A DNA stretch of 64,000 nt from Pseudomonas sp. TTU2014-080ASC (GTDB lineage: Bacteria; Pseudomonadota; Gammaproteobacteria; Pseudomonadales; Pseudomonadaceae), in contig NZ_LKKK01000011.1 in assembly GCF_001446935.1 (NCBI RefSeq), positions 496,001 to 560,000 of the forward strand, written 5' to 3'. Every line of letters starts with the position of its first letter. Position 1 is the stretch's first letter. Positions 19,327-29,867 of the stretch are shown here, piece by piece. The notes beneath the pieces were generated by a model that saw only the letters and a list, made by a program, of their open reading frames with translations, was not told the DNA's origin and did not search any database. The position numbers and the translations under genes are program-made.

Positions 19327-19866
19327 ATGAGCATGTCATTACGCGATCAGCTGCTAAAAGCGGGTCTGGTAAACGAGAAGCAGGCCAAGCAGGCCGCTAA
19401 GCAACAACAGAAGCAGCAGCGTCTGGAGCAAAAGGGTCAGATTGAAAAAGATGACTCGCAGAAGCTGGCGGCTCAGCAAGCGATGGCAGAAAAAGCTGAG
19501 CGGGACCAGGAACTCAACCGTCAGCAGCAGGAAAAACAAGCCAAGAAGGCGCTCGCTGCCCAGATCAAACAGCTGATCGAGTCTTCTCGCCTGCCCAAGC
19601 TGACCACTGAGGACTACTACAACTTTGTCGACGACAAGAAGGTTAAGCGCATCTCCGTTAATACGTTGATGCGTGACAAGCTCAGTAGCGGTTCGCTCGC
19701 CATTGTGCGCCACGGCGGCGGTTACGAAATCATCCCGCGTGATGCGGCATTGAAGATTCAGGAGCGTGATGCTCAGCGCATTGTCTTGCTCAATACTCAG
19801 AGTCAAGCGCCCGATGAAGATGATCCATACGCAGCCTATCAGGTGCCAGATGATCTGATGTGGTAA
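19327..19866 (+). CDS. DUF2058 nucleoprotein/polynucleotide-associated protein (YaiL-like)
   Basis: A 179-residue highly charged protein. The N-terminal part (about 3-90) is a Lys/Gln/Glu-rich helix, MSLRDQLLKAGLVNEKQAKQ, likely coiled coil; the C-terminal part contains PKLTTEDYYNFVDDKKVKRI, the signature of DUF2058. The family is annotated as nucleic-acid-associated and its function is unproven. The ATG at 19327 is used; a second Met two codons later (19333) is also possible. A bidirectional terminator lies downstream. Confidence 0.82.
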   Translation: MSMSLRDQLLKAGLVNEKQAKQAAKQQQKQQRLEQKGQIEKDDSQKLAAQQAMAEKAERDQELNRQQQEKQAKKALAAQIKQLIESSRLPKLTTEDYYNFVDDKKVKRISVNTLMRDKLSSGSLAIVRHGGGYEIIPRDAALKIQERDAQRIVLLNTQSQAPDEDDPYAAYQVPDDLMW

Positions 19867-19907
19867 GGCTAAAGGCAGGCTCTGGCCAGCTTTTACTGAC
19901 GTATCAG

Positions 19908-19940
19908 CATAAAAACCGGGCATTTGCCCGGTTTTTTATG
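19908..19940. terminator. Bidirectional intrinsic terminator
   Basis: A 13-bp stem (CATAAAAACCGGG... with complement) and short loop, with A-run before and T-run after, between the convergent DUF2058 and DUF3108 genes. Confidence 0.9.
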
Positions 19941-19951
19941 CGTTGGAACGG

Positions 19952-20668
19952 TTAGTCCTTACGGCCTTCAACCGTCTTGCCATCCACTACGCCGTCTTTA
20001 AGCATGATTTGGTATTCTTTGCCGTCCTTTTCTACTTGGTGCAGACGAACCAGCAGGTAGTCCCAATCCTTGGCGAACCACAGGATAGTTTTGCGGCTGC
20101 TCTGCGTAGGGTCGCGCACACGCTCAACCTTGATGGCGTCAACCAGGCCTGCTTTGGTGCGAACAACTTCTTCGCCTAACACACGGAAATCGTAGGTTTC
20201 CACTTCATCCCCATCCACGACCTGATAGCTCATGGTTTTGGTGCCAGCAGCTACATCTTCTTGTAGGGCCAGTTGATAAGTGGATTTATCCAAGAGTCCA
20301 CGGACCAGTGGGAGTTTGACTGCATCGCCACGATCAGTGCCGGTTACTTGCTTCGCGGTCCAGTCAAAGGTCAGATCAATTTTCTTGCCTTTGCCCAGCC
20401 CGTTACGTTCGTAGGCATAACGCTGAGGCAGAAATGAGTTGCCTGACGTGCGCAGAATGCTTTCTTCAGTCAGGCCGGCCACTAGCATGGAGGCGGTAAA
20501 GGTGAGTTTCCATTGGCCGTCGGCCAAGGCTTCAAGGCTGCGTTCGGCGCTGCCACTAACAGGCAGTTGTTTCCAGTCTGCGGTGTAGCTTGCGGAAAAC
20601 GGCTTTAGCTCTAAGGCCATTGCCGGCAGGCTGAACAGGGCTAAGGCGAGCAGTAAAACGCGACTCAT
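19952..20668 (-). CDS. DUF3108 periplasmic protein
   Basis: A 238-residue protein with a signal peptide (MSRVLLLALALFSLPAMALEL). The start at 20668 is preceded by AGGAGA at 6 bases, better than the upstream in-frame ATG. The mature chain is beta-rich and includes SASYTADWKQLPVSGSAERSL and SILRTSGNSFLPQRYAYERNG, typical of DUF3108 proteins found next to purine genes in Pseudomonas. Function unknown. It lies 72 bases downstream of purN on the same strand and may share its transcript. Confidence 0.78.
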   Translation of the reverse strand: MSRVLLLALALFSLPAMALELKPFSASYTADWKQLPVSGSAERSLEALADGQWKLTFTASMLVAGLTEESILRTSGNSFLPQRYAYERNGLGKGKKIDLTFDWTAKQVTGTDRGDAVKLPLVRGLLDKSTYQLALQEDVAAGTKTMSYQVVDGDEVETYDFRVLGEEVVRTKAGLVDAIKVERVRDPTQSSRKTILWFAKDWDYLLVRLHQVEKDGKEYQIMLKDGVVDGKTVEGRKD

Positions 20669-20740
20669 GTTTTCTCCTGATAAGAGCGGTATGCAGGCTG
20701 GCCGTTGCAACAAACGATTCGCGAATTCTGCCTGAGTCAG

Positions 20741-21418
20741 TTATGACGGGGCTTGGGCTTGAAATGCCTTGTCACGAATCAGATAGCCAGTCTCCGGTAG
20801 CAGTTGCTTGTCCAGCATCGCCCCTTGCTCAGTCAAGCGCAAGCGGCCTTCAGCGAACCAACGAACAGCCAGTGGGTAAATGCGGTGTTCCTGCTGCTGA
20901 ACCCTGGCTGCCAGTGTGCTTGCTGTATCGCTGGCAAGTACGGGGACTACAGCTTGTACGACCAGTGGCCCTCCATCCAGTTCCTCGCTGACAAAGTGCA
21001 CGCTGCAGCCGTGTTCACTGTCACCGGCATCCAGCGCCAGTTGGTGGGTGTGCAGGCCTTTGTGCTTGGGGAGCAGAGAAGGGTGGATATTGAGCAAGCG
21101 GCCCGTGTAATGGCGGACAAAGCCCGGCGTCAGGATACGCATGAATCCGGCAAGGACAACCAGCTGAGGCTGGTATGGATCAATAGCTTGTATCAGCGCG
21201 GCATCGAAGTCCTCACGGCCGTCGTACTGCTTGTGGTCAAACACGTGGGTCGGAATTCCGGCCTCGCGGGCGCGTTGCAGGCCGTAGGCATCAGCGCGGT
21301 TGCAGAGCACCGCGCTGATACGGGCTGGGATTTCCCCGGCCTTGATGCCATCCAGCAGCGCCTGCAGATTACTGCCGGAGCCGGAGATCAGCACCACCAT
21401 GTTGCATGGCTGTGGCAT
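20741..21418 (-). CDS. purN: Phosphoribosylglycinamide formyltransferase 1
   Basis: A 225-residue enzyme transferring formyl from 10-formyl-THF to GAR in purine synthesis. Motifs: LISGSGSNLQAL (phosphate binding), the catalytic segment NIHPSLLPKHKGLHTHQLAL and HFVSEELDGGPLVVQ. The C-terminal region RWFAEGRLRL is also typical. The start overlaps the purM stop (TGATG), so purM and purN are coupled. Confidence 0.94.
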   Translation of the reverse strand: MPQPCNMVVLISGSGSNLQALLDGIKAGEIPARISAVLCNRADAYGLQRAREAGIPTHVFDHKQYDGREDFDAALIQAIDPYQPQLVVLAGFMRILTPGFVRHYTGRLLNIHPSLLPKHKGLHTHQLALDAGDSEHGCSVHFVSEELDGGPLVVQAVVPVLASDTASTLAARVQQQEHRIYPLAVRWFAEGRLRLTEQGAMLDKQLLPETGYLIRDKAFQAQAPS

Positions 21419-22476
21419 CAGTGCTGTTTCAGGTTATTCAGGACGACCTGAGCGGCACCTTCTGCAGCCTGATTGATCTGGCCGATCACCCAAGGCTGCT
21501 CGCCAGCTGCGCGCAGAGTTTGCAGGGCAACTTCAACCTGGTCTTGAGCCACACAGATAACCATGCCTACGCCGCAGTTCAGAACGCGGTGCATTTCGTG
21601 CTCATCTACGTTGCCTTTTTCCTGCAGCCAGTCGAACACGGCAGGGCGGGTCCAACTTGCTACGTCGATAACAGCCTGGGCGCCTTCTGGCAGTACGCGC
21701 GGGATATTGTCCAGCAGGCCGCCACCAGTGATGTGAGCCATGGCTTTAACTGCGCCGGTATCTTTGATCAGCTTCAGCAGTGGTTTTACGTAGATACGGG
21801 TCGGCGCCATCAGCAGGTCGGCCAGCGGCTTGCCGTCAATCTGGGTGTTTTCGATGTCGGTTCCGGCAACTTCGAGAATCTTGCGGATCAGCGAGTAGCC
21901 GTTGGAGTGCGGGCCGGAAGATGGCAGGGCGATCAGTGCGTCGCCAGTTGCTACTTTAGAGCCGTCGATGATTTCGGCTTTCTCTACAACGCCGACGCAG
22001 AAACCAGCCAGGTCGTAATCTTCACCCTCATACATGCCTGGCATTTCAGCCGTTTCACCGCCTACCAGCGAGCAGCCAGCCAACTCACAGCCTGCACCAA
22101 TGCCGGTCACGACGGTGGCAGCGACATCAACATTGAGCTTGCCAGTGGCGTAGTAGTCGAGGAAGAACAGTGGCTCTGCACCGCAAACAACCAAGTCGTT
22201 CACGCACATGGCGACCAGATCCTGGCCGATGCTGTCGTGCTTGTTCAGGTTCAGCGCCAGACGCAGTTTGGTGCCTACGCCGTCGGTGCCTGAAACCAGT
22301 ACGGGTTGCTTGTAGCCAGCCGGGATTTCGCACAGTGCGCCAAAGCCGCCCAGGCCCCCCATGACTTCAGGGCGTGCGGTGCGCTTGGCGACACCTTTGA
22401 TGCGTTCGACCAGGGCCTCGCCTGCGTCGATATCTACACCTGCGTCCTTGTAGCTGATGGAGGGTTGCTTGCTCAT
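21418..22476 (-). CDS. purM: Phosphoribosylformylglycinamidine cyclo-ligase
   Basis: A 352-residue AIR synthetase of purine biosynthesis. It starts [19 protein letters not shown], and shows [14 protein letters not shown] (ATP/substrate loop), [23 protein letters not shown] and [15 protein letters not shown]. Length and motifs are normal for the family. It is the first gene of the purMN pair; a hairpin with an adjacent T-rich tract lies in its leader at 22507-22530. Confidence 0.95.
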   Translation of the reverse strand: MSKQPSISYKDAGVDIDAGEALVERIKGVAKRTARPEVMGGLGGFGALCEIPAGYKQPVLVSGTDGVGTKLRLALNLNKHDSIGQDLVAMCVNDLVVCGAEPLFFLDYYATGKLNVDVAATVVTGIGAGCELAGCSLVGGETAEMPGMYEGEDYDLAGFCVGVVEKAEIIDGSKVATGDALIALPSSGPHSNGYSLIRKILEVAGTDIENTQIDGKPLADLLMAPTRIYVKPLLKLIKDTGAVKAMAHITGGGLLDNIPRVLPEGAQAVIDVASWTRPAVFDWLQEKGNVDEHEMHRVLNCGVGMVICVAQDQVEVALQTLRAAGEQPWVIGQINQAAEGAAQVVLNNLKQH

Positions 22477-22793
22477 AGATCCAGGCCTTTAAGGGAATTC
22501 GGAAGAAAACCTGCAACATGCCGCAGGTTTGCGAAGGCGCGCGATTTTATCAGGCTTGCCATGGACCGGCCACCCACGTGACAGGTTGCGGCTAGCAAGG
22601 CTGCTGTTTAAGGTAGTGTTTATGCGCAAATTGGCAGGGTGACGATGCTTCGGACGGATAAAATAAGTTGTCCGGCGTCTAACTGGCAGTAATTCATACT
22701 GTGCTGCTATTAATGAACTAGCTTTGCTTGGGGTATTGGCGATTGATCGCGCCTGCTTCATGCACCGATTTCCCGTCTATCGAGAATATATCC
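22477..22793. other. Divergent intergenic region between purM and the DUF2066 gene
   Basis: This 317-base region carries leaders for both flanking genes. The only clear structure is the purM leader hairpin at 22507-22530. No small gene was found. Confidence 0.6.
22507..22530 (-). promoter_or_regulatory. Terminator-like hairpin in the purM leader
   Basis: Read on the minus strand, AAACCTGC pairs with GCAGGTTT across an 8-base loop and is followed by TCTTCC, ending about 30 bases before the purM start. It could act as an attenuator or merely as leader structure. Confidence 0.4.
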
Positions 22794-23828
22794 ATGGGTT
22801 TTACCGACCGCCTGCTTGTTGCTTGTCTGATGTTGTCTGGCTTGCCTGCTGTAGCTGCCCCGGTCAGCGATTTGTATAAAGTCCGCGAGCCGGTGGCCAG
22901 TCAGCAGGCAGAAGACCGTGCTGCCGCATTGACGCGCGCGCTGGATACATTGGTGCTGCGCCTTACGGGTAAGGACGACGCAGCTAAAAATTCTGCGCTG
23001 GCCGAACTGCGTAAAGATCCGCAGCAGATTGTCAGCCAGTTTGGCTTTGAAGAAGACAAGCTGACCGTCGACTTTGATCCGGCCAGCACTGATCGTGCCT
23101 TGCGTCAGGCAGGTCTGAGTCTGTGGGGCGCTAACCGCCCGGTTGTCATGACCTGGTGGTTGAATGCCAATGCAGAAGGCAGCAGCTTGGTTGGTGATGC
23201 CCAGATTGCAGCGGAGCCTCTGGCTCAGGCTGCGCAGAACCGGGGTTTGCCGTTGCGCCTCCCGTTGGCCGATCTTTCTGAGCAGTTGGTCGGTACTGAA
23301 GAGAACATCGGCAATGATGACGCCAGCGCATTGCGAGGCGCGTCTGAACGTTACTCGGCTGATGCACTGTTGGCTGTATTGGCCCGTGATAACGGTGGTG
23401 AGTGGCAGGCTCAGTGGCGCTTGTGGCAGGGCGATAAGCACGAGAAGGGCACTGTAACTGGAGCTGATCAGGCTGCAGTAGCCGATGCGGTGCTCAAACA
23501 GGTCAGTCAGCACCTGGCCTCGCAGTACCTGACGACGGCGGGCGCGGCGAGCAGTCTGACTCTGGAGGTTGAGGGGGCTGATTTGGTCCGTTATGCAGAG
23601 CTGCAGCGCATTTTGGAACCGTATGCTGCGGTATTGCACCTGGTACAAGGCGATAAGCTGGTGTTTGCGCTCAATGCCAATGCCGATCAGTTGCGCTCGC
23701 AGCTGGCCTTGGGCCATTTGCATGAGGTGACGGCTGACGCGGTTGATGCCAGCCAGGCACCGGCACTTGAGGGGGGGCAGACCCCGGCAGCACCTGCTGT
23801 AGGCAACGTGCTCAAGTTCCGCTGGTAA
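22794..23828 (+). CDS. DUF2066 periplasmic protein
   Basis: A 344-residue exported protein. The ATG at 22794 gives a signal peptide MGFTDRLLVACLMLSGLPAVAAPV; the frame extends upstream but without a better start. The chain shows LYKVREPVASQQAEDRAAAL near its N-terminus, the usual opening of DUF2066 proteins, followed by RPVVMTWWLN. The function is unknown; the same gene sits between purM and the PerM-like gene in Pseudomonas. A terminator follows. Confidence 0.78.
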   Translation: MGFTDRLLVACLMLSGLPAVAAPVSDLYKVREPVASQQAEDRAAALTRALDTLVLRLTGKDDAAKNSALAELRKDPQQIVSQFGFEEDKLTVDFDPASTDRALRQAGLSLWGANRPVVMTWWLNANAEGSSLVGDAQIAAEPLAQAAQNRGLPLRLPLADLSEQLVGTEENIGNDDASALRGASERYSADALLAVLARDNGGEWQAQWRLWQGDKHEKGTVTGADQAAVADAVLKQVSQHLASQYLTTAGAASSLTLEVEGADLVRYAELQRILEPYAAVLHLVQGDKLVFALNANADQLRSQLALGHLHEVTADAVDASQAPALEGGQTPAAPAVGNVLKFRW

Positions 23829-23859
23829 ATATCCCGGCAGGTGTTTCGGGCCACTGAAG

Positions 23860-23883
23860 CCGCAGCCTATGGGCTGCGGTTTT
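23860..23883 (+). terminator. Intrinsic terminator after the DUF2066 gene
   Basis: An 8-bp stem (CCGCAGCC/GGCTGCGG), 4-base loop and TTTT, 31 bases after the stop. Confidence 0.8.
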
Positions 23884-23927
23884 CATATCGGGAAGAGTTA
23901 AATCACGATCTGCGAGGGAGTGACAGG

Positions 23928-25004
23928 ATGGTGGATACACAGCGTTGGGTTTGGATCATTGCCGCAGCCTTATTGGGAGGGGTTCTGTATCTGCTTTCTC
24001 CAATTCTGGCTCCGTTCCTTATCGGAATTTTGCTGGCTTATCTGGGCGATCCGGTGGTGGATCGGCTGGAGCGCTGGGGTTTGTCACGCACGTGGGGGGT
24101 TATTGCCGTCTTTGCGTTGATCACCTTGATTCTGGCCATTTTGCTGTTGGTTCTGGTGCCGATGTTGGGGCGGCAGATGGTGCGCCTCTATGAATTGGCT
24201 CCGCAAATGCTGGATTGGGCACAGCATCAGGCTCTGCCCTGGATTCAAGTGAAGCTGGGTTTGAGCGATGGCTTTTGGCGTTTTGACAAGCTGAAGACAG
24301 CCTTCACTGGTCAGCTGGATAAAACCACCGATATTGTCGGCATGTTGGTGAGCACCGCGACTGCTTCCAGCCTGGCGTTTATGGGCTGGCTGGCGAATAT
24401 GTTGCTGATCCCGGTAGTGAGCTTCTACCTGATGCGCGATTGGGATTTGATGCTGAGCAAGCTACGCAGCCTATTGCCCCGTGAGCGGGAGGATCGGGTC
24501 GTCGAACTGTTCGGCGAGTGCCATGAAGTGCTTGGTGCGTTCCTGCGCGGGCAACTGCTGGTGATGCTGGCTCTGGGAGTGATGTACGCAACCGGATTGA
24601 TGCTGATCGGCCTCGAGTTGGGCTTGTTAATCGGCATGCTCGCAGGACTGGCCAGTATTGTGCCTTACCTGGGAGTGTTTGTCGGCGTAGCGGCCGCCTT
24701 GGCGGCAGGGCTGTTCCAATTCGGTGTGGATTTATATCCGCTGCTGGGCATTGTCGCTGTCTTTGTCGTGGGGCAGATGCTTGAAGGAATGCTGCTGACG
24801 CCTTTACTGGTGGGTGACCGAATTGGCTTGCACCCGGTAGCTGTGATCTTTGCGATTATGGCAGGCGGTCAGTTGTTCGGGTTTACTGGCATCCTGCTGG
24901 CGTTGCCGGTGGCGGCCGTGATCATGGTGCTGCTGCGGCACCTGCACGATTTCTACAAGCAGACAGATGCCTACGTCGGCACTTCAGACGAGCCGCAGCC
25001 CTAG
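23928..25004 (+). CDS. AI-2E/PerM-family transporter
   Basis: A 358-residue inner-membrane protein. The ATG at 23928 begins MVDTQRWVWIIAAALLGG. There are about seven to eight membrane segments: three early (about 10-28, 32-50, 60-88), one at about 148-170, and four late (about 205-345), with the conserved motifs PFLIGILLAYLGDPVVDRLE and GILLALPVAAV. The family includes TqsA, YdgG and PerM, with proposed exporter activity; the substrate here is not known. The next gene, hda, begins 206 bases downstream. Confidence 0.85.
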   Translation: MVDTQRWVWIIAAALLGGVLYLLSPILAPFLIGILLAYLGDPVVDRLERWGLSRTWGVIAVFALITLILAILLLVLVPMLGRQMVRLYELAPQMLDWAQHQALPWIQVKLGLSDGFWRFDKLKTAFTGQLDKTTDIVGMLVSTATASSLAFMGWLANMLLIPVVSFYLMRDWDLMLSKLRSLLPREREDRVVELFGECHEVLGAFLRGQLLVMLALGVMYATGLMLIGLELGLLIGMLAGLASIVPYLGVFVGVAAALAAGLFQFGVDLYPLLGIVAVFVVGQMLEGMLLTPLLVGDRIGLHPVAVIFAIMAGGQLFGFTGILLALPVAAVIMVLLRHLHDFYKQTDAYVGTSDEPQP

Positions 25005-25210
25005 TCTATGGCTTGTGCACTGCCCGGATATAGCGCCATTTTGGTAGCCGGGCAGGGCACCAGTTGTGTGGTTTGGCGACATGCGGTCCTATGCAAAATA
25101 TCCCGCATGGGATACAGACAGCTTTATCCATCAATGACTTAGCACTCAGAACCCGATAAACTTCCGCAAACCTAACGGTGAGCCAGCGGTTCTGGAACTG
25201 CCCGATCAGT

Positions 25211-25915
25211 ATGATACCTACTCAGTTGCCCCTCGGCGTTCGTCTGCGCGACGACGCTACATTTGCCAATTTTTATCCCGGAGCCAATGCTGCCGCGCTC
25301 GGCTACGTTGAGCGTCTGTGTGAGGCTGATGCAGGCTGGACTGAAAGTCTGATCTATCTGTGGGGTGCCAGCGGAGTCGGGCGTAGCCACTTGCTGCAGG
25401 CGGCCTGCCTGCGTTTCGATCAGTTCGGTGAGCCGGCTGTTTACCTGCCTTTGGGGTTGGTGGCTCAGTACGGCACGGCTTTGCTGGATAATCTTGAGCA
25501 GTTCGAGTTGGTGTGTCTGGATGATCTGGACGCAGTCGCGGGTGATAAGGTTTGGGAAGAGGCGCTGTTCCATCTATTCAACCGATTGCGGGATTCCGGT
25601 CGCCGACTGCTGTTGTCCGCCAATGCGCCGCCCCGGGAACTGCCGATCAAGCTGCCGGATCTCAAGTCACGGTTAACTTTGGCGCTGGTTTTTCAGCTTC
25701 AGCAATTGTCTGATGAGGACAAGCTCCGAGCCTTACAGTTAAGGGCTTCGCGTCGAGGTCTGCAGCTCAGTGATGAGGTAGGGCGGTTTATTCTGACCCG
25801 CGGTGAGCGCAGTATGAGCTCGCTGTTTGACCTGCTTGAATGTTTGGATCAGGCCTCACTTCAAGCGCAGCGTAAATTAACGATTCCCTTCCTCAAAGAA
25901 ACCCTCGGCTGGTAA
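25211..25915 (+). CDS. hda: DnaA-regulatory inactivator Hda
   Basis: A 234-residue DnaA-like AAA+ protein which, with the sliding clamp, stimulates ATP hydrolysis by DnaA after initiation. The ATG at 25211 gives the N-terminus MIPTQLPLGVRL; the QLPLGV segment is the clamp-binding motif. The Walker A segment is the Hda variant GASGVGRSHLL, and Walker B is LVCLDDLDAV. Sensor segments follow in LLLSANAPPRELP and RGERSMSSLFDLLE. An upstream in-frame start exists but would add a non-conserved tail ahead of the clamp motif. Confidence 0.92.
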   Translation: MIPTQLPLGVRLRDDATFANFYPGANAAALGYVERLCEADAGWTESLIYLWGASGVGRSHLLQAACLRFDQFGEPAVYLPLGLVAQYGTALLDNLEQFELVCLDDLDAVAGDKVWEEALFHLFNRLRDSGRRLLLSANAPPRELPIKLPDLKSRLTLALVFQLQQLSDEDKLRALQLRASRRGLQLSDEVGRFILTRGERSMSSLFDLLECLDQASLQAQRKLTIPFLKETLGW

Positions 25916-25992
25916 AGCCTGATCCTTCTCAACTGATCAGGCGTTCACCTCATCGGCAGCGCCGACATATGCCGGACGCATGCCAAAGTTAA

Positions 25993-27351
<1,359 letters not shown>

Positions 27352-27454
27352 GTACGGGTCGCCTGTTACCAGTGTTGGCGGCTATTCTAACCGCTTATGA
27401 CATTTACGCCTGTGCCTTGACGGGGGAAGGTGTGCAAATGGCTAAGGAGAGGGC

Positions 27455-28702
27455 ATGAAGCAACGCATTGGCAATCAGTTTGAGTTCTGGGGGCAGGTGA
27501 TTCGACGTTTTTTGGCGGATCAATGCCCCACGAATGCGGCTGCTCTTACTTACACCACGCTGTTTGCCGTTGTGCCGATGATGACTGTGGCGTTCTCAAT
27601 GCTCTCTGCCATCCCGGCTTTCCAGAATACCGGGGAAGAAATTCAAGGCTTTATTTTCCGTAACTTCGTACCTTCTGCCGGGGAGACGCTGCAGCAGTAT
27701 TTGCGTGACTTTACGATCCAAGCGCGGCAAATGACCTGGCTGGGTGTGGCAATTCTGGCGGCTACGGCATTCTGGATGTTGGTGACCATTGAGAAGACCT
27801 TCAACACCATCTGGCGGATACGCAAGTCCCGGCGTGGCGTGTCTAGTTTTTTGCTGTATTGGGCCATTCTGAGCCTGGGGCCACTGCTGCTGGGTGGTGG
27901 TTTTGCCGTCAGCACTTACATCACTTCATTGCAGCTGCTTTCCGGCCCGGAAGCACTGCCGGGCGCTAAAGCCTTGCTGAAATTTATGCCGCTGCTGTTC
28001 AGTGTGGCTGCATTTACCCTTTTGTACGCCACTGTGCCGAACACACGGGTACCGGTTAAGCACGCGTTTGTCGGCGGGTTTATTGCGGCAGTGCTGTTCG
28101 AAGTAGCGAAGATGCTGTTTGGTTTGTACGTGCGTTTGTTCCCCGGTTATCAGCTTATTTATGGCGCTTTTGCGACAGTTCCGTTGTTCTTGCTGTGGAT
28201 TTACGTCTCTTGGCTGATCGTACTGTTTGGGGCTGAGCTGGTCTGTAATCTTGGGATGAGCCGGCAGTGGCGCCGACGCGATATGCCGCGTCTGCTCATC
28301 ACGTTAGGGGTTTTACGGGTCTTCCATGAGCGGCAGAAGGCAGGGTTAAAGGTGCGTCTGCGAGATATTCAGCGCCAAGGTTGGGTGATGGCAGAGCAAG
28401 ATTGGGTTGAAATACTTGGCTTTCTGGAGCGTCATCATCTTGTTGTCGCTGTTGGATCTGACTCATGGGTGTTAAGCCGCGATCTGAATGAGTACAGCAT
28501 GCAAGAGCTGATTAACAACAGTCCTTGGCCGCTACCGAATCAGGCGATGCTGCCTGAGCAGCTGGATGAACCCTGGTTTCCTCGCTTGCGACAGGCGATG
28601 CTCGACCTAAGTGAGCAGCAGGCTGCGTTGTTCGGGCAAGATCTTGCGGTTTGGTTCCAGCCTGCGCAATCCACTGATAGCAAGCAGGTTTCAGGATCAT
28701 AG
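27455..28702 (+). CDS. YihY-family inner-membrane protein
   Basis: A 415-residue protein. The N-terminal two thirds form the YihY/BrkB membrane domain with about six segments, starting around residue 34 in [21 protein letters not shown], and including [10 protein letters not shown] and [15 protein letters not shown]. The C-terminal third (about 275-415) is soluble and may resemble a winged helix. The family was once called RNase BN in error; the true function is unresolved, with transport proposed. Confidence 0.85.
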   Translation: MKQRIGNQFEFWGQVIRRFLADQCPTNAAALTYTTLFAVVPMMTVAFSMLSAIPAFQNTGEEIQGFIFRNFVPSAGETLQQYLRDFTIQARQMTWLGVAILAATAFWMLVTIEKTFNTIWRIRKSRRGVSSFLLYWAILSLGPLLLGGGFAVSTYITSLQLLSGPEALPGAKALLKFMPLLFSVAAFTLLYATVPNTRVPVKHAFVGGFIAAVLFEVAKMLFGLYVRLFPGYQLIYGAFATVPLFLLWIYVSWLIVLFGAELVCNLGMSRQWRRRDMPRLLITLGVLRVFHERQKAGLKVRLRDIQRQGWVMAEQDWVEILGFLERHHLVVAVGSDSWVLSRDLNEYSMQELINNSPWPLPNQAMLPEQLDEPWFPRLRQAMLDLSEQQAALFGQDLAVWFQPAQSTDSKQVSGS

Positions 28703-29084
28703 TGATAACGTCTTTAGCTTGGTTGCTCTCAGGTTACCCCGGGGCTGTTGACCCATGGCTGGCAGGTGCAGCCAAGCTGCAATATTGAAGTCTGCGGCAT
28801 TGCCTTGTTTCGGAATGTGCTGGATATGAGCGGATCGGACCAGTGAAGGTGAGTCAGTGCAAAGATGCTGAAGGTTGGAGCTGGGCATGATAGGAGGTTT
28901 CCTTCCCTAAGTTGTTAACCGCGCTGTGAGGTGGGGGGCTTCGGCCCCGACTATCCATGACGAGCAGGTATTTAGTTAAGGCCGAATTTGACTTGTTCCA
29001 CCGCAGGGGGCATAGGCCAGAGCGCTGGTGCTATGTTTGGTATGTAAGGGCCGGGCGGTCGATATTGCGTTAAAGAGTGGTGAT
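28703..29084. other. Intergenic region, no gene seen
   Basis: A 382-base stretch between the YihY gene and the thioredoxin lipoprotein gene. It contains a GGGGC-TTCG-GCCCC hairpin at 28935-28948, without a T-run, and an imperfect inverted pair around AGGAGGTTTCCTTCC near 28891. No convincing ORF or known RNA was identified. Confidence 0.55.
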
Positions 29085-29564
29085 ATGCGTGCAGAGATAA
29101 AGAAGGTCGGGCGGCTGCTTGCTGGACTGTTTTTAGGTCTGGTGCTGGTGGGTTGTTCACAGGACTATGGTCTGGACCAGCACGGTCGGAGCATTCCGGC
29201 TAAAGAGCTTGATGGTAAGTGGTTGGTGATCAATTACTGGGCGCAGTGGTGTGCGCCTTGTCGCACTGAAATTCCTGAGCTCAACAGCCTGGATCAGCAG
29301 AGTGAAGGCCGTCAGTTTGCAGTGCTGGGCGTTAACTTTGACGGTCTGCATGGGGCGAAACTCGAAGAGGCCAGCGCTGAAATGGGCGTCGCCTTTCGCG
29401 TGCTGGCCAATGATCCGGCCGAGCGCTTCAAGTTGCCACGTGCGGAAGTGCTGCCAGTGACCTATATCGTTGACGCTGACGGGCAGATTCGTGACCGCCT
29501 GGTAGGCGAACAGACCGCAGCAGGTTTAAGCACACGTCTTTCTGAGTTGATGGATGAGGAGTGA
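29085..29564 (+). CDS. Thioredoxin-fold lipoprotein (TlpA/ResA-like)
   Basis: A 159-residue protein. The ATG at 29085 gives a lipoprotein signal with LVLVGC (lipid-bearing Cys24). The thioredoxin domain has the active site WAQWCAPCRTE (Cys56, Cys59) and a cis-Pro segment EVLPVTYIVDADG. The CAPC dipeptide and membrane anchoring are typical of TlpA/ResA-type periplasmic thiol reductases. An acylphosphatase gene starts 3 bases after the stop, so they are co-transcribed. Confidence 0.87.
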   Translation: MRAEIKKVGRLLAGLFLGLVLVGCSQDYGLDQHGRSIPAKELDGKWLVINYWAQWCAPCRTEIPELNSLDQQSEGRQFAVLGVNFDGLHGAKLEEASAEMGVAFRVLANDPAERFKLPRAEVLPVTYIVDADGQIRDRLVGEQTAAGLSTRLSELMDEE

Positions 29565-29567
29565 GCA

Positions 29568-29843
29568 ATGAGACGTGTGTGTATGCACGGGTATGTCAGT
29601 GGGCGCGTTCAGGGTGTGTATTTTCGACAGTCCACAGCTCAGGAGGCTGAACGCCTTGATCTGGATGGTTGGGTGCGGAATTTGCCGGACGGACGAGTTG
29701 AAGTGCTGTTCGAGGGTATCGAGGCTGGTGTAGAGACGCTGGCTGATTGGCTCAGGATTGGGCCTGAAAAGGCTGTGGTCAGTGATCTGGAGCTGACCGA
29801 ACACCCTGTTCAGGGTATTGCTGGATTTATTGTGCGCCGCTAG
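29568..29843 (+). CDS. Acylphosphatase
   Basis: A 91-residue protein matching acylphosphatases throughout: the phosphate loop GRVQGVYFRQST with the catalytic Arg, and the catalytic Asn in DGWVRNLPDGRVEV. It hydrolyses carboxyl phosphates such as acetyl phosphate. The gene is tightly linked to the thioredoxin lipoprotein upstream and followed by a hairpin terminator. Confidence 0.93.
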   Translation: MRRVCMHGYVSGRVQGVYFRQSTAQEAERLDLDGWVRNLPDGRVEVLFEGIEAGVETLADWLRIGPEKAVVSDLELTEHPVQGIAGFIVRR

Positions 29844-29864
29844 GCCTGCACGGAAGCAGGCCTT
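29842..29864. terminator. Hairpin terminator between convergent genes
   Basis: An 8-bp stem (AGGCCTGC/GCAGGCCT) with a 6-base loop overlapping the acylphosphatase stop, followed by a T-rich stretch; it also precedes the end of the convergent lipoprotein gene. Confidence 0.7.
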
Positions 29865-29867
29865 CTA

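Noticed and set aside
21406..22293. 295-codon plus-strand frame
   Set aside because: Antisense to purM with no family features.
22758..23723. 321-codon minus-strand frame
   Set aside because: Antisense to the DUF2066 gene, which has a signal peptide and family-specific opening.
28697..28888. 63-codon minus-strand frame after the YihY gene
   Set aside because: No start context; the composition does not look coding.
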